Source of the DNA: Bradyrhizobium sp. CCH5-F6 | GTDB lineage: Bacteria > Pseudomonadota > Alphaproteobacteria > Rhizobiales > Xanthobacteraceae | Reading direction: 5' to 3' | Assembly: GCF_001556045.1 (NCBI RefSeq) | Contig: NZ_LSIC01000145.1 | Span: 1-64,000, forward strand | Length of the DNA stretch: 64,000 nt | Shown: piece after piece, positions 8,002 to 16,526 of the stretch | Numbering within the stretch: position 1 is the first letter of the stretch | How the letters are laid out: each line of letters opens with the position of its first letter | Notes under the pieces: model-generated | The model's database searches: none | What the model was told of the DNA's origin: nothing | What the model saw: the letters and a program-made list of their open reading frames with translations, nothing else | Translations under genes and position numbers: made by a program

Positions 8002-8466
8002 ATGAAAACCTTTTCGGCAAAGCCGGCCGAGGTGAACAAGAAGTGGGTGCTGATCGACGCCAAGGGTCTGGTCGTCGGCCGTCTCGCCACCATCGTCGCC
8101 ATGCGGCTCCGCGGCAAGCACCTCCCGACCTACACCCCGCACGTCGATTGCGGCGACAACGTCATCATCATCAACGCGCAGCATGCGGTCCTCACCGGTC
8201 GCAAGCGCGAGCAGAAGACCTACTACAAGCACACCGGCTATGTCGGTCACGTCAAGGAGCGCACCGCGCGCCAGATCCTCGAGGGCAAGCATCCCGAGCG
8301 GGTGCTCGAGAAGGCCGTCGAACGCATGATCCCGCGTGGTCCGCTCGGTCGCGTGCAGATGGGCAACCTCCGTGTCTATGGCGGGGCCGATCATCCGCAC
8401 GAGGCGCAGCAGCCCGAGAAGATCGATATCGCCAAGTTGAACCGCAAGAACACGAGGGCCGCATAA
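8002..8466 (+). CDS. rplM: 50S ribosomal protein L13 (uL13)
   Basis: A 154-residue ribosomal protein that binds 23S rRNA early in large-subunit assembly. Family landmarks are [16 protein letters not shown] near the N-terminus, [15 protein letters not shown], and the [13 protein letters not shown] region near the C-terminus. The start at 8002 gives the standard family length; upstream in-frame codons lie within the promoter. Only one base separates it from rpsI, the usual two-gene operon. Confidence 0.97.
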   Translation: MKTFSAKPAEVNKKWVLIDAKGLVVGRLATIVAMRLRGKHLPTYTPHVDCGDNVIIINAQHAVLTGRKREQKTYYKHTGYVGHVKERTARQILEGKHPERVLEKAVERMIPRGPLGRVQMGNLRVYGGADHPHEAQQPEKIDIAKLNRKNTRAA

Positions 8467-8467
8467 C

Positions 8468-8947
8468 ATGGCCGAATCCATCCAGTCGCTCGACCAGCTC
8501 TCGCAGCTCAAGACGGCGGCAGCGCCCGAGGCGCCCAAGCACGAGAAGAAGGTCGACAAGTTCAACCGCGCCTACGCCACCGGCAAGCGCAAGGACGCTG
8601 TCGCCCGCGTGTGGATCAAGCCCGGCGCCGGCAAGGTCACCGTCAACTCCCGCGAGGTCGAGGTCTATTTCGCCCGTCCCGTGCTGCGCATGATGATCGA
8701 GCAGCCGTTCTCCGTGGCCCAGCGCTCCGGCCAGTACGACGTGATCTGCACGGTCGCCGGCGGCGGCCTGTCAGGCCAGGCCGGTGCGGTCCGTCACGGC
8801 ATCTCCAAGGCGCTCACCTATTTCGAGCCGGAGCTGCGCGGCGTGCTCAAGAAGGGCGGCTTCCTCACCCGCGACTCGCGCGTGGTCGAGCGCAAGAAGT
8901 ACGGCAAGGCCAAGGCCCGCCGGTCCTTCCAGTTCTCGAAGCGTTAA
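8468..8947 (+). CDS. rpsI: 30S ribosomal protein S9 (uS9)
   Basis: A 159-residue protein of the small subunit head whose C-terminal basic tail contacts P-site tRNA. The body is canonical ([28 protein letters not shown]) and it ends in the expected RRSFQFSKR tail. A family-typical alphaproteobacterial N-terminal extension of about 35 residues, rich in Ala, Lys and Glu, precedes the conserved domain. It is cotranscribed with rplM and followed by a strong terminator. Confidence 0.97.
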   Translation: MAESIQSLDQLSQLKTAAAPEAPKHEKKVDKFNRAYATGKRKDAVARVWIKPGAGKVTVNSREVEVYFARPVLRMMIEQPFSVAQRSGQYDVICTVAGGGLSGQAGAVRHGISKALTYFEPELRGVLKKGGFLTRDSRVVERKKYGKAKARRSFQFSKR

Positions 8948-8991
8948 TCGCTTTTGTCGCATTCGCCGCGAAAGCGGCTTCAATGAAATGC

Positions 8992-9020
8992 AAAAGGGCG
9001 CTGATTTCAGCGCCCTTTTT
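8992..9020 (+). terminator. Rho-independent terminator of rplM-rpsI
   Basis: Complementary arms AAAAGGGCGCTG and CAGCGCCCTTTTT flank a four-base loop and end in a T-run, about 45 bases after the rpsI stop codon. Confidence 0.92.
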
Positions 9021-9176
9021 GCTGTTCGTTTGTATGCAAATTGATGGCGTGTTTCCTGAAAACTTGGATGCCGGCGAAAACCTGAATGGAACCCGCCGGA
9101 CATAGCGTCCCATTCGGAAGGGCGCGCAAATCGGATGTGCCGATCGCGTAACTGCTATGTTCTAGAGGGGGCCGAC

Positions 9177-10397
9177 ATGATGTCGCTCGATAGCATCACG
9201 CTCTATTTGGTCGCCACCATGGTTGCCGCACTGCTCGGCGCCATGATGGTGTTTTTCGGCAAGCAGGAGAACAGCCTCGCGCTGAAATGGTGGGGCACCG
9301 CCTATCTCCTCGGTGCCGCCTCCGTCGCGTTATGGACGGCGGCCGGCGACAAGCTGGGCCCCCACATTTACCTTGCGCTGAACGCCGTCGGCTTCGTCGC
9401 CTGCGGCATGGTGTGGAATGCGGCGCGCGTCTTCCACGGTCGCAAGCCGAACTGGCCCGGGCTCGTGCTGGGCGCGCTCGCGTGGGCCGCCGCCGCGACG
9501 CTGCTCGACCCGACCGCGTCCATGCTGCGCATGATCGTCGGCGCCGGCATCGTCTCGGTCTACGCGGCGCTGACCGCGAGCGAGCTGTGGACCGAGCGGC
9601 GCAAGAGCCTGCAAAGGCGCTGGCCGGCCTTCGTGGTGCCGGTGCTGCATGGCTGCGTGCTGATGCTGCCGATCCTGATCGGCAGTTTCCTGCGTCCGCA
9701 CGATACCGGCTTCTCATCGAGCATCTGGGTGACCGTATTCGTGGTCGAGCTCGTGCTCTACGCCGTCGGCACCGTGTTCGTGATCTTCATGCTGGTGTCG
9801 GAACGCACCGTCACCGCGCACCGGACCGCGGCGTCCACCGATCCCCTGACCGGCATGCTCAACCGCCGCGGCTTCTCGGAAGCCTGCGCGCGCGTAATCG
9901 AGCGCGAGGCGAAGGCCGGGCGGCCCGTGACCGTGATGATCTTCGATATCGACCACTTCAAGTCGATCAACGATCGATTCGGCCATCCCGCCGGCGACGA
10001 GATGCTGAAGCTGTTCTCGACCGTCGTGGTCAACAACCTCCGCATGTCCGATCTCTCGGGCCGCATCGGCGGCGAAGAGTTCGCCGCGCTCTTGCCGTGT
10101 TCGCTGGAGGAGGGCGTGCTGGTCGCCGAGCGCGTGCGCGAAGCGTTCGAGACCTCCGGCGTCGTGGTCGATGAAGGCCCGGTCGATACCACCGTCAGCA
10201 TCGGCGTCGCCGGCGGTCCTGCCGGCACCGAGCTCGAGGTGCTCTTGGCCTCCGCCGACACCGCGCTCTACCAGGCCAAGCGTGGCGGCCGTAACCGCGT
10301 CGAGGCGGCCGAGGAGCTGCCGCTGTCGCTGGAGAACTGGCGGCGCCAGAGCGCCGCGCGTACCGGCGCAGCGCAGGTGCGTCCGGCCACCGCCTGA
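9177..10397 (+). CDS. Membrane diguanylate cyclase (GGDEF)
   Basis: A 406-residue inner-membrane protein that should make cyclic di-GMP from two GTP. The N-terminal 210 residues hold about six transmembrane helices with no recognised ligand-binding domain. The GGDEF domain follows (about 215-385) with an active-site GGEEF at 298-302, the DIDHFKSIND metal/base segment at 257-266, and an inhibitory RxxD site (RMSD, 289-292) five residues before GGEEF. Product inhibition is therefore expected. The start at 9177 has AGAGGGGG five bases upstream; 9180 is equally possible. It stands alone after the rpsI terminator. The signal it senses is unknown. Confidence 0.9.
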   Translation: MMSLDSITLYLVATMVAALLGAMMVFFGKQENSLALKWWGTAYLLGAASVALWTAAGDKLGPHIYLALNAVGFVACGMVWNAARVFHGRKPNWPGLVLGALAWAAAATLLDPTASMLRMIVGAGIVSVYAALTASELWTERRKSLQRRWPAFVVPVLHGCVLMLPILIGSFLRPHDTGFSSSIWVTVFVVELVLYAVGTVFVIFMLVSERTVTAHRTAASTDPLTGMLNRRGFSEACARVIEREAKAGRPVTVMIFDIDHFKSINDRFGHPAGDEMLKLFSTVVVNNLRMSDLSGRIGGEEFAALLPCSLEEGVLVAERVREAFETSGVVVDEGPVDTTVSIGVAGGPAGTELEVLLASADTALYQAKRGGRNRVEAAEELPLSLENWRRQSAARTGAAQVRPATA

Positions 10398-10453
10398 GCC
10401 GCGGGGGCTTGCGGTAATTTTCTGTTTACCATTCGATCCCTACCATTGCGGCC

Positions 10454-10690
10454 ATGGAATCGATCCGTCGACAGAATCCGCAAATCACCCTGATGTCGCT
10501 CGAAGCCGCCGCGGCCTCCGCACGCGGCGGTTTCGCCTGTCTCTTCTCGACCGCCGATGAATACGAGACGGCGCTGATCGCCGCGCGTCGCGCGCAGGGG
10601 CGCTATGGCCAGCAACGCAGCTATTGGCCGTTCGCAATGTTCGTCGGTTGCGTGTTCATCGTTGCGGGCACCGTCTTGCTGCTCGCCTGA
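10454..10690 (+). CDS. Small single-helix membrane protein, unknown
   Basis: A 78-residue protein with a soluble N-terminal part of about 55 residues, containing an Ala-rich helix and a polar segment with several Arg/Gln. One C-terminal transmembrane helix (about 59-77) ends at the C-terminus, a tail-anchored arrangement. I do not recognise the family. It follows the cyclase gene by 56 bases on the same strand and is followed by a terminator, so cotranscription with the cyclase is possible but not shown. Confidence 0.55.
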   Translation: MESIRRQNPQITLMSLEAAAASARGGFACLFSTADEYETALIAARRAQGRYGQQRSYWPFAMFVGCVFIVAGTVLLLA

Positions 10691-10730
10691 CAGGGCCTGC
10701 ACCCAAGAGACCTGCATCATCCAGCGAGCC

Positions 10731-10753
10731 AGGCGCCGATCGGCGCCTTTTTC
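10731..10753 (+). terminator. Rho-independent terminator
   Basis: AGGCGCCGATCGGCGCCT is a near-perfect hairpin followed by TTTTTCT, 40 bases after the stop of the small membrane protein gene. Confidence 0.85.
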
Positions 10754-10805
10754 TTTGTCACCGTCTGCGGTAGACACGCGGATCGAACGAAAAGGGTGGA
10801 AACCA

Positions 10806-11102
10806 ATGATCACCGAGATCGCGCAAATCGACGTCAAGCCGGGCAGCGAGAAGGATTTCGAGGCGGCCGTCGCCAAGGCCAAGGCCGCCTTCGGCGGTTC
10901 CAAGGGGTTTCACGGCTTCGAGCTGCACAAATCAATCGAAAAGCCGCAGCGCTACCGGCTGATGGTGAAGTGGGAGACGCTGGAGAACCACACCGTCGAC
11001 TTCCGCGGCTCGGAAAATTTCACCGAATGGCGCGGCCTCGTCGGCCAGTATTTTGCCTCGCCTCCCGAGGTTGAGCACACCGAGACCGTGCTGACGACAT
11101 GA
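10806..11102 (+). CDS. ABM-fold (antibiotic biosynthesis monooxygenase-like) protein
   Basis: A 98-residue single-domain protein of the dimeric alpha/beta-barrel type. The pattern (ITEIAQIDVKPGSEKDFEAAV near the start, GFHGFELHKS, YRLMVKWETLENH, then FTEWRGLVGQYF) is that of the ABM family. Members include small monooxygenases, heme-degrading enzymes and proteins of unknown role. Heme-oxygenase specificity is not evident, and no partner gene indicates a substrate. The start at 10806 has AAAAGGGTGG close upstream. Confidence 0.8.
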   Translation: MITEIAQIDVKPGSEKDFEAAVAKAKAAFGGSKGFHGFELHKSIEKPQRYRLMVKWETLENHTVDFRGSENFTEWRGLVGQYFASPPEVEHTETVLTT

Positions 11103-11116
11103 GGGCCTGAGCGACG

Positions 11117-12256
11117 TCAGGCCGCCTCTGCCAGCGGCGCTACCTCGTCCGTCTTGAAGTGGTCGATCATGACCTTGGCGATGGCGACGAGTGGCAGCGC
11201 CAGCGCGAGGCCCCAGATGCCGAACACGACGCCGAGCAGGATCTGGAACGCGAACAGCGTGGCCGGCGGAATGTCCAGTGCCTGCCGCTGCAGGATCGGC
11301 GTCAAGATGTAACTCTCCATGGCGTGGACGCCCATGAAGAGAAGAAAGGCCGACAGCGCGGCGATCCAGCCCGAAGCAAGGCTGGCCAGCACCACGACGA
11401 CACCGGCGATGATGGCGCCGACGGTCGGGATGAAGGCGAGCAGTCCGGCCTGGATTCCCAGGATGAACGCGCTGGGGATACCGATGATGGCAAGGCCGAT
11501 CCAGGTCACCGCGCCGACCGCCAGCATGACGGTAATCTGCGCGATCAGCCAGCGCTCCAGCGTCACAGCCGTGCGGTCGATGATGAGGGCAATGCGGGTG
11601 CGATGCTTGGCCGGTGCGAGGTACAACAGGCCGTCGTGATACACGGAGGGCTGGGCGGCGAAGGCGAGCCCCAGGAACAGCACGATGAAGATGTTTCCGA
11701 CGCCGTGGATGGTGCCAAGCAGCAGCTTGAAGGTCTGGCCCACGATCGCGCCGCCGCTGGAGGCGAGTGCGCCGGCGCTGGGTAACGGGCCGCGCGGGGT
11801 CGCGCCCGGGGAGGGCGTCGCGTTCTCCGGCGCATCGGCCGACGACTCGGCTGCGGCACTGCCGAGATCGAAGAAGCTGGTGTCGATGCCGTGGCTATCG
11901 AGGAGGCTCCGGACGTTGGTGATCTGCGACCTGATGGTCTTGCTCAGCACCGAGGCCTGCTGGGCGATGGTGGCGCCGCCGAGATAGGCGACACCCCCCA
12001 GCATCAGGCCGAGCGCGGTGCAGACGATCGCGAGGCGGACCGAATGGGGCAGGGGCAAGCGGCGGCCGAGCGCGCCCGTCAGTGCGTTGAGGCCGAGGCC
12101 GAGCAGCATGCCGGTGAAGATCAGCAGCAGGGTGGCGGCAAAATACCAGGTGAAGACCAGGAGAGTGGTGAACAGCACGACGCCGATGCCGCCGACTGCA
12201 ATCGCCCAGGCCAAATCGGTGCGGGTGCGGGGGCGTTGCTCTGCTGGGATGGTCAC
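11117..12256 (-). CDS. AI-2E family transporter (PerM-like permease)
   Basis: A 379-residue inner-membrane protein of the AI-2E/PerM family. Three N-terminal transmembrane helices are followed by a soluble Ser/Ala/Pro-rich loop (about 115-165), then further helices including the conserved FIPTVGAIIAGVV segment and the C-terminal LGVVFGIWGLALALPL block. Family members include putative exporters of small molecules and Na+/H+ antiporters, so autoinducer-2 transport should not be assumed. GTG at 12256 is taken as start because AAAGGA lies just upstream and earlier in-frame codons run into the oppositely oriented next gene's leader. Confidence 0.85.
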   Translation of the reverse strand: MTIPAEQRPRTRTDLAWAIAVGGIGVVLFTTLLVFTWYFAATLLLIFTGMLLGLGLNALTGALGRRLPLPHSVRLAIVCTALGLMLGGVAYLGGATIAQQASVLSKTIRSQITNVRSLLDSHGIDTSFFDLGSAAAESSADAPENATPSPGATPRGPLPSAGALASSGGAIVGQTFKLLLGTIHGVGNIFIVLFLGLAFAAQPSVYHDGLLYLAPAKHRTRIALIIDRTAVTLERWLIAQITVMLAVGAVTWIGLAIIGIPSAFILGIQAGLLAFIPTVGAIIAGVVVVLASLASGWIAALSAFLLFMGVHAMESYILTPILQRQALDIPPATLFAFQILLGVVFGIWGLALALPLVAIAKVMIDHFKTDEVAPLAEAA

Positions 12257-12395
12257 ATCAAGTCCTTTGGGATGCTGCGGCTGCGGGCGTGCACTCTTTC
12301 GACAAACGCGCTTTCGATCAAGAGCCGCGTCAACGCGCTGGTTTGACGCTGCCGCACGACCGTGCAAAGCGATGAGCAAGAACAGGTGAGGGCGC

Positions 12396-13100
12396 TTGAG
12401 TTTTATCAGCAAGTGGATCGGTGTGCTCGGGCTTCTGGCCGTGCTCGTCATCGGCGACCAGATCCGGATCAACCGGCCGGGCCACAAATATCGTCTCACC
12501 GTCGAGGTGACGACGCCCGACGGGATCAGAGCCGGCTCGGGCATTCTCGCCGTCGTGCCCGATCGCAACTACAACCGCGGCGGCCGCACCACGACGCGCG
12601 GGGAGGCGGTGTTCGTCGACCTCGGCCAGGGCAAGAACCTGGTGGCATTGCTGACGCATCGGCAGGGCGCCAAGCTCGACCTGGACGACATCAACTATGT
12701 CGCGCTCCGCGCCTATGGCGCCGCGCGCGGCAACCGCGTCTCGTTCAACGACATCAGCCGGCAGACCGGCATTGTCCCGGTGCAGGGCGACTTGATCCCC
12801 GTGCTGTTGAGCTTTGGTGATGCCGCGGATCCCGCGAGCGCGCGCCTCGTTGCGAGCGACGATACGGGAGCAGTCCTTGGCGACGGCTACGCCATCGGTG
12901 GCCTCACCGCCGAGGTGGTGCCCAACGGCTTTTGGCCGATCGACTTCGGTGGCGCGCTCGGGGAGCCCGTGACGCGTGGAATCCATGCGAAACTGCCCTG
13001 GCTCGCTGCGCCGGGCGACCCCGCGGCAACCGCGCTGAAGGCCGCCGGCCTGCCTGTCGGGAGCGTGATGGAAGCCCAGGAGGCATTTGCGCGAAAATAG
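12396..13100 (+). CDS. Membrane-anchored or exported protein of unknown function
   Basis: A 234-residue protein with an N-terminal hydrophobic segment (about 7-21) that is either a signal anchor or an uncleaved signal. The following domain is beta-rich, with LTVEVTTPDGIRAGSGILAV resembling an immunoglobulin-like strand pair, a basic RNYNRGGRTTTRGEA stretch and many hydrophobic strands. No catalytic motif is recognised. The proposed start is TTG at 12396, supported by AGGTGAGGG four bases upstream; there is no in-frame ATG at the N-terminus. It is divergent from the AI-2E transporter with 139 bases between starts. Confidence 0.6.
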   Translation: MSFISKWIGVLGLLAVLVIGDQIRINRPGHKYRLTVEVTTPDGIRAGSGILAVVPDRNYNRGGRTTTRGEAVFVDLGQGKNLVALLTHRQGAKLDLDDINYVALRAYGAARGNRVSFNDISRQTGIVPVQGDLIPVLLSFGDAADPASARLVASDDTGAVLGDGYAIGGLTAEVVPNGFWPIDFGGALGEPVTRGIHAKLPWLAAPGDPAATALKAAGLPVGSVMEAQEAFARK

Positions 13101-13189
13101 CATTGCCGTCCCGCGATCCCTTCTGTTGAATTTGTTCCACCCCGGGGGCATGTTTGCAGAATCTTCTTGCGGGAGGCGCAGAACGACAG

Positions 13190-13963
13190 ATGAGAAAGCC
13201 GGTCGTCGGCGTGATCGGGAATTCCCATCGCGTCGAGAATCGATTTCAGGTCCAGATGGTCGGCGAGCGAAACCTGCGCGCCGTTGCCGAAGTCTCCGGC
13301 GGCTTGCCGGTGATGTTCGCAGGCTCCCCTGACATCACCGATATCGCGGCGCTGCTCGATACCGTGGACGGCATCATCCTCACCGGCGCCCGCGCCAACG
13401 TGCACCCGACCCGTTTCAACGTCGATCCCTGCGAGAAGCACGAGCCCTACGACATCCACCGCGACGAGGTGGCGCTGGCGCTCTCGGTCGCCTGTGTCTC
13501 CCGCGGCATCCCGCTGTTCGGCATCTGCCGGGGCCTGCAGGAGATGAACGTCGCCTTCGGCGGCTCGCTGCATCCCGAAATCCGGGAAATCCCCGGCCGC
13601 ATGAACCACCGCATGCCCCGGCTCGAGAACGGCGAGATCCATCCCGATCCGACCGTGGTGTTCGCCGACCGTCACGACGTCGATCTGACGCCGGGCGGGG
13701 CGTTCGCGAAGATTCTCGGCTGCGAGAAGATCCGTGTGAATTCGCTGCACGGGCAGGGCATTCTGGAGCCCGGCAAGCGCGTGCTGATCGAAGGCATCGC
13801 CGAGGACGGCACCATCGAGGCCATCCGCATCGCGGAAGCCCCGGCCTTCGCGCTCGGCGTGCAATGGCACGCCGAATACGACCCGCAGCACAATCCCATC
13901 AACCGCAAGCTGTTCGAGGCTTTTGGCGAGGCGCTGGTGGCGCGGCAGAGGGCGGCGGCGTAG
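13190..13963 (+). CDS. Class I glutamine amidotransferase-like hydrolase (peptidase C26, PuuD-like)
   Basis: A 257-residue protein of the peptidase C26 family. Such enzymes hydrolyse gamma-glutamyl amides, for example gamma-glutamyl-gamma-aminobutyrate in putrescine breakdown. The nucleophile C113 sits in GICRGLQEMN and the other catalytic residues H227 and E229 in GVQWHAEY; LTGARANVHP is also typical. It is cytoplasmic. The start at 13190 gives MRKPVVGVIGNSH, the usual family beginning. It lies next to glnA on the opposite strand; some Glu-amide pathways pair these functions, but no other puu-type gene is present, so the physiological substrate is uncertain. Confidence 0.85.
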   Translation: MRKPVVGVIGNSHRVENRFQVQMVGERNLRAVAEVSGGLPVMFAGSPDITDIAALLDTVDGIILTGARANVHPTRFNVDPCEKHEPYDIHRDEVALALSVACVSRGIPLFGICRGLQEMNVAFGGSLHPEIREIPGRMNHRMPRLENGEIHPDPTVVFADRHDVDLTPGGAFAKILGCEKIRVNSLHGQGILEPGKRVLIEGIAEDGTIEAIRIAEAPAFALGVQWHAEYDPQHNPINRKLFEAFGEALVARQRAAA

Positions 13964-14189
13964 GCGACCGGTGCGGTGGGATCTGCAGCGATCTCTCACA
14001 TTGCGTCTTCTCCGAGCGATCTCGGCGGCGACGTGCCTTTCCAAATGTCGGACGGCATAAACCAATCAGTAGGAATTGGTTCGTGCCGGTTTTCGCGGCT
14101 CTGATTTGTTCTTTGAGAACGAAGTGGAGTCAGATCCAGAACGAAAGCTGACGGCTTCGAAGCGCACGCCGCAGCTTCGCTCTCAAACG

Positions 14190-14219
14190 AAAAGGCGCCT
14201 CCTTTCGGAAGCGCCTTTT
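14190..14219 (-). terminator. Terminator downstream of glnA
   Basis: AAAAGGCGC (14190-14198) pairs with GCGCCTTTT (14211-14219), with additional TCC/GGA pairing inside. It lies 26 bases after the glnA stop and can work in both directions. Confidence 0.85.
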
Positions 14220-14244
14220 GCTTGTCGCAAAAAGTTCGAACCGA

Positions 14245-15654
14245 TCAGCCAGAATAGTACATCTCGAACTCGACCGGGTGCGGGGTCATCTCGAAGCGGG
14301 CGACCTCGGTCATCTTCAGCTCGATATAGGCGTCGATGAAGTCGTCGTCGAACACGCCGCCAGCCTTGAGGAAGGCACGGTCCTTGTCGAGGTTTTCCAG
14401 CGCTTCACGCAGGCTGCCGCACACCGTCGGGATCTGCTTCAGCTCCTCCTTCGGCAGATCGTAGAGGTCCTTGTCCATCGCCGGACCCGGATCGATCTTG
14501 TTCTTGATGCCGTCAAGGCCGGCCATCAGCATCGCGGCGAAGCCGAGATAGGGATTGGCCATCGGATCGGGGAAGCGCACCTCGACGCGCTTGGCCTTCG
14601 GCGAAGCGGTGTAGGGGATGCGGCAGGAGGCCGAGCGGTTGCGCGCGGAGTAGGCGAGCAGCACGGGCGCCTCATAGCCCGGGACCAGACGCTTGTAGGA
14701 GTTGGTCGACGGGTTGGTGAAGGCGTTGATCGCCTTGGCGTGCTTGATGATGCCGCCGATGTAGTGGAGGCAGGTCTCCGAGAGGTCGGCATATTTGTTG
14801 CCGGCGAAAACCGGCTTGCCGTCCTTCCAGATCGACTGGTGCACGTGCATGCCCGAGCCGTTGTCGCCGTAGATCGGCTTCGGCATGAAGGTGGCGGTCT
14901 TGCCGTAGATGTGCGCGACCTGGTGGATGCAGTACTTGTAGATCTGCATGTGGTCGGCCATCAGCGTCAGCGTGTCGAACTTCATGCCGAGCTCGTGCTG
15001 GGCGGAAGCGACCTCGTGGTGATGCTTCTCGACCTTGACGCCCATCTTGGCCATGGCGCCGAGCATTTCCGAGCGCATGTCCTGCACCGAGTCCTGCGGC
15101 GGGACGGGGAAGTAGCCGCCCTTGGTGCGGATGCGGTGGCCGAGATTTCCGCCTTCATATTCGGTATCGGAGTTGGTCGGCAGTTCCGAGGAGTCGAGCC
15201 GGAAACCGGTCTTGTAGGGGTCGGCCGAATAGCGCACGTCGTCGAACACGAAGAACTCGGCTTCCGGACCGACGAACACGCTGTCGCCCACGCCCATCGA
15301 CTTCACCATGGCTTCCGCCTTCTTGGCGATGCCGCGGGGGTCGCGGTTGTAGGGCTCGCCGGTGGTCGGCTCGAGCACGTCGCAAGTGATGACCATCGTG
15401 GTCTCGGCGAAGAACGGATCGATCGTCGCGGTCACCGGATCTGGCATCAGGCACATGTCGGACTCGTTGATCGCCTTCCAGCCGGCGATCGAGGAGCCGT
15501 CGAACATCGTCCCTTCGGCGAAGATGTCTTCATCGATCATGCTGACGTCGAACGTCACGTGCTGCCACTTGCCGCGCGGATCGGTGAAGCGCAGGTCGAC
15601 GTATTTGACGTCGTTGTCCTTGATCGATTTCAGGACGTCTTTGGCGGTCTTCAT
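14245..15654 (-). CDS. glnA: Glutamine synthetase type I
   Basis: A 469-residue dodecameric GSI that makes glutamine from glutamate, ammonia and ATP, the main route of ammonium assimilation. Landmarks are DPRGKWQHV, the GPEAEFF metal-site segment, the [10 protein letters not shown] region and NRSASCRIP. The adenylylation tyrosine is Y398 in DLYDLPKEE, so GlnE-mediated inactivation is expected. Upstream RBS AAAAGGGG is well placed. glnB lies 151 bases upstream in the same orientation. The glnB-glnA arrangement is classic for rhizobia, where glnA can be read from its own promoter and from the glnB promoter. Confidence 0.97.
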   Translation of the reverse strand: MKTAKDVLKSIKDNDVKYVDLRFTDPRGKWQHVTFDVSMIDEDIFAEGTMFDGSSIAGWKAINESDMCLMPDPVTATIDPFFAETTMVITCDVLEPTTGEPYNRDPRGIAKKAEAMVKSMGVGDSVFVGPEAEFFVFDDVRYSADPYKTGFRLDSSELPTNSDTEYEGGNLGHRIRTKGGYFPVPPQDSVQDMRSEMLGAMAKMGVKVEKHHHEVASAQHELGMKFDTLTLMADHMQIYKYCIHQVAHIYGKTATFMPKPIYGDNGSGMHVHQSIWKDGKPVFAGNKYADLSETCLHYIGGIIKHAKAINAFTNPSTNSYKRLVPGYEAPVLLAYSARNRSASCRIPYTASPKAKRVEVRFPDPMANPYLGFAAMLMAGLDGIKNKIDPGPAMDKDLYDLPKEELKQIPTVCGSLREALENLDKDRAFLKAGGVFDDDFIDAYIELKMTEVARFEMTPHPVEFEMYYSG

Positions 15655-15805
15655 GCATACCCCTTTTGGCTCTGCGGGTCGGTTTCCAGATGAGCAAAAT
15701 TATTCTCGCTTGGGCGAGTTTTGCGCGACCGCACAAACGAAATCAGGCCGCCGAAGCAGCCTTATTTCTTGTCGGAGTGTCGCAAAGTGCGGGATAGCAC
15801 CCGGC

Positions 15806-16201
<396 letters not shown>

Positions 16202-16317
16202 TTAACGCACGATGTTGTCTTCGCTGTGCCGGAATCCCTGACAAGTCCGGCAACTGCGGCCCGGCTACACCCTGATAGTTGCCAGTGAGCGCGACGAACC
16301 GAAGCGGCTTCCTCGAA

Positions 16318-16334
16318 AGCAGGGTCTATGCCAA
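16318..16334 (-). promoter_or_regulatory. Sigma-54 (-24/-12) promoter for glnB
   Basis: Read on the minus strand the site is TTGGCAT-N5-CTGCT, with the invariant GG (16331-16332) and GC (16319-16320) exactly ten bases apart. It differs from the TTGGCAC-N5-TTGCT consensus at only two informative positions. Transcription would begin about 160 bases before glnB. Rhizobial glnB genes are known to be NtrC/sigma-54 controlled, which fits. I could not identify convincing NtrC boxes by eye. Confidence 0.7.
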
Positions 16335-16480
16335 GTTGGAAATGCCCTGATTGTTGGAGCGTTATCAGCCTTTTAAAGAGCATCTCTGAGGGTGGTAGCG
16401 ACCTGCACAAGATATCGAAGACTGCGAAATAGGCAAACAGTTCAATATATATGCAGATCGTTGGTCCGTGGGGTGGATCG

Positions 16481-16495
16481 GCATGGAACGTGCCT
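16481..16495. promoter_or_regulatory. Dyad with a second GG-N10-GC arrangement
   Basis: GGCATG-GAA-CGTGCC (16480-16494) is an inverted repeat. On the minus strand it also reads AGGCACG-N4-ATGC, a weaker -24/-12 match further upstream of glnB. It is only 32 bases before the start of the divergent nnr gene, so it may instead be an operator. Confidence 0.3.
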
Positions 16496-16526
16496 GTTGA
16501 ACGGGCGTTTGGACCAGGGAAGTGGC

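Noticed and set aside
14080..14150. rRNA-leader-like GTTCTTTGAGAAC sequence
   Set aside because: The short motif occurs by itself; no 16S rRNA or other ribosomal RNA sequence follows.
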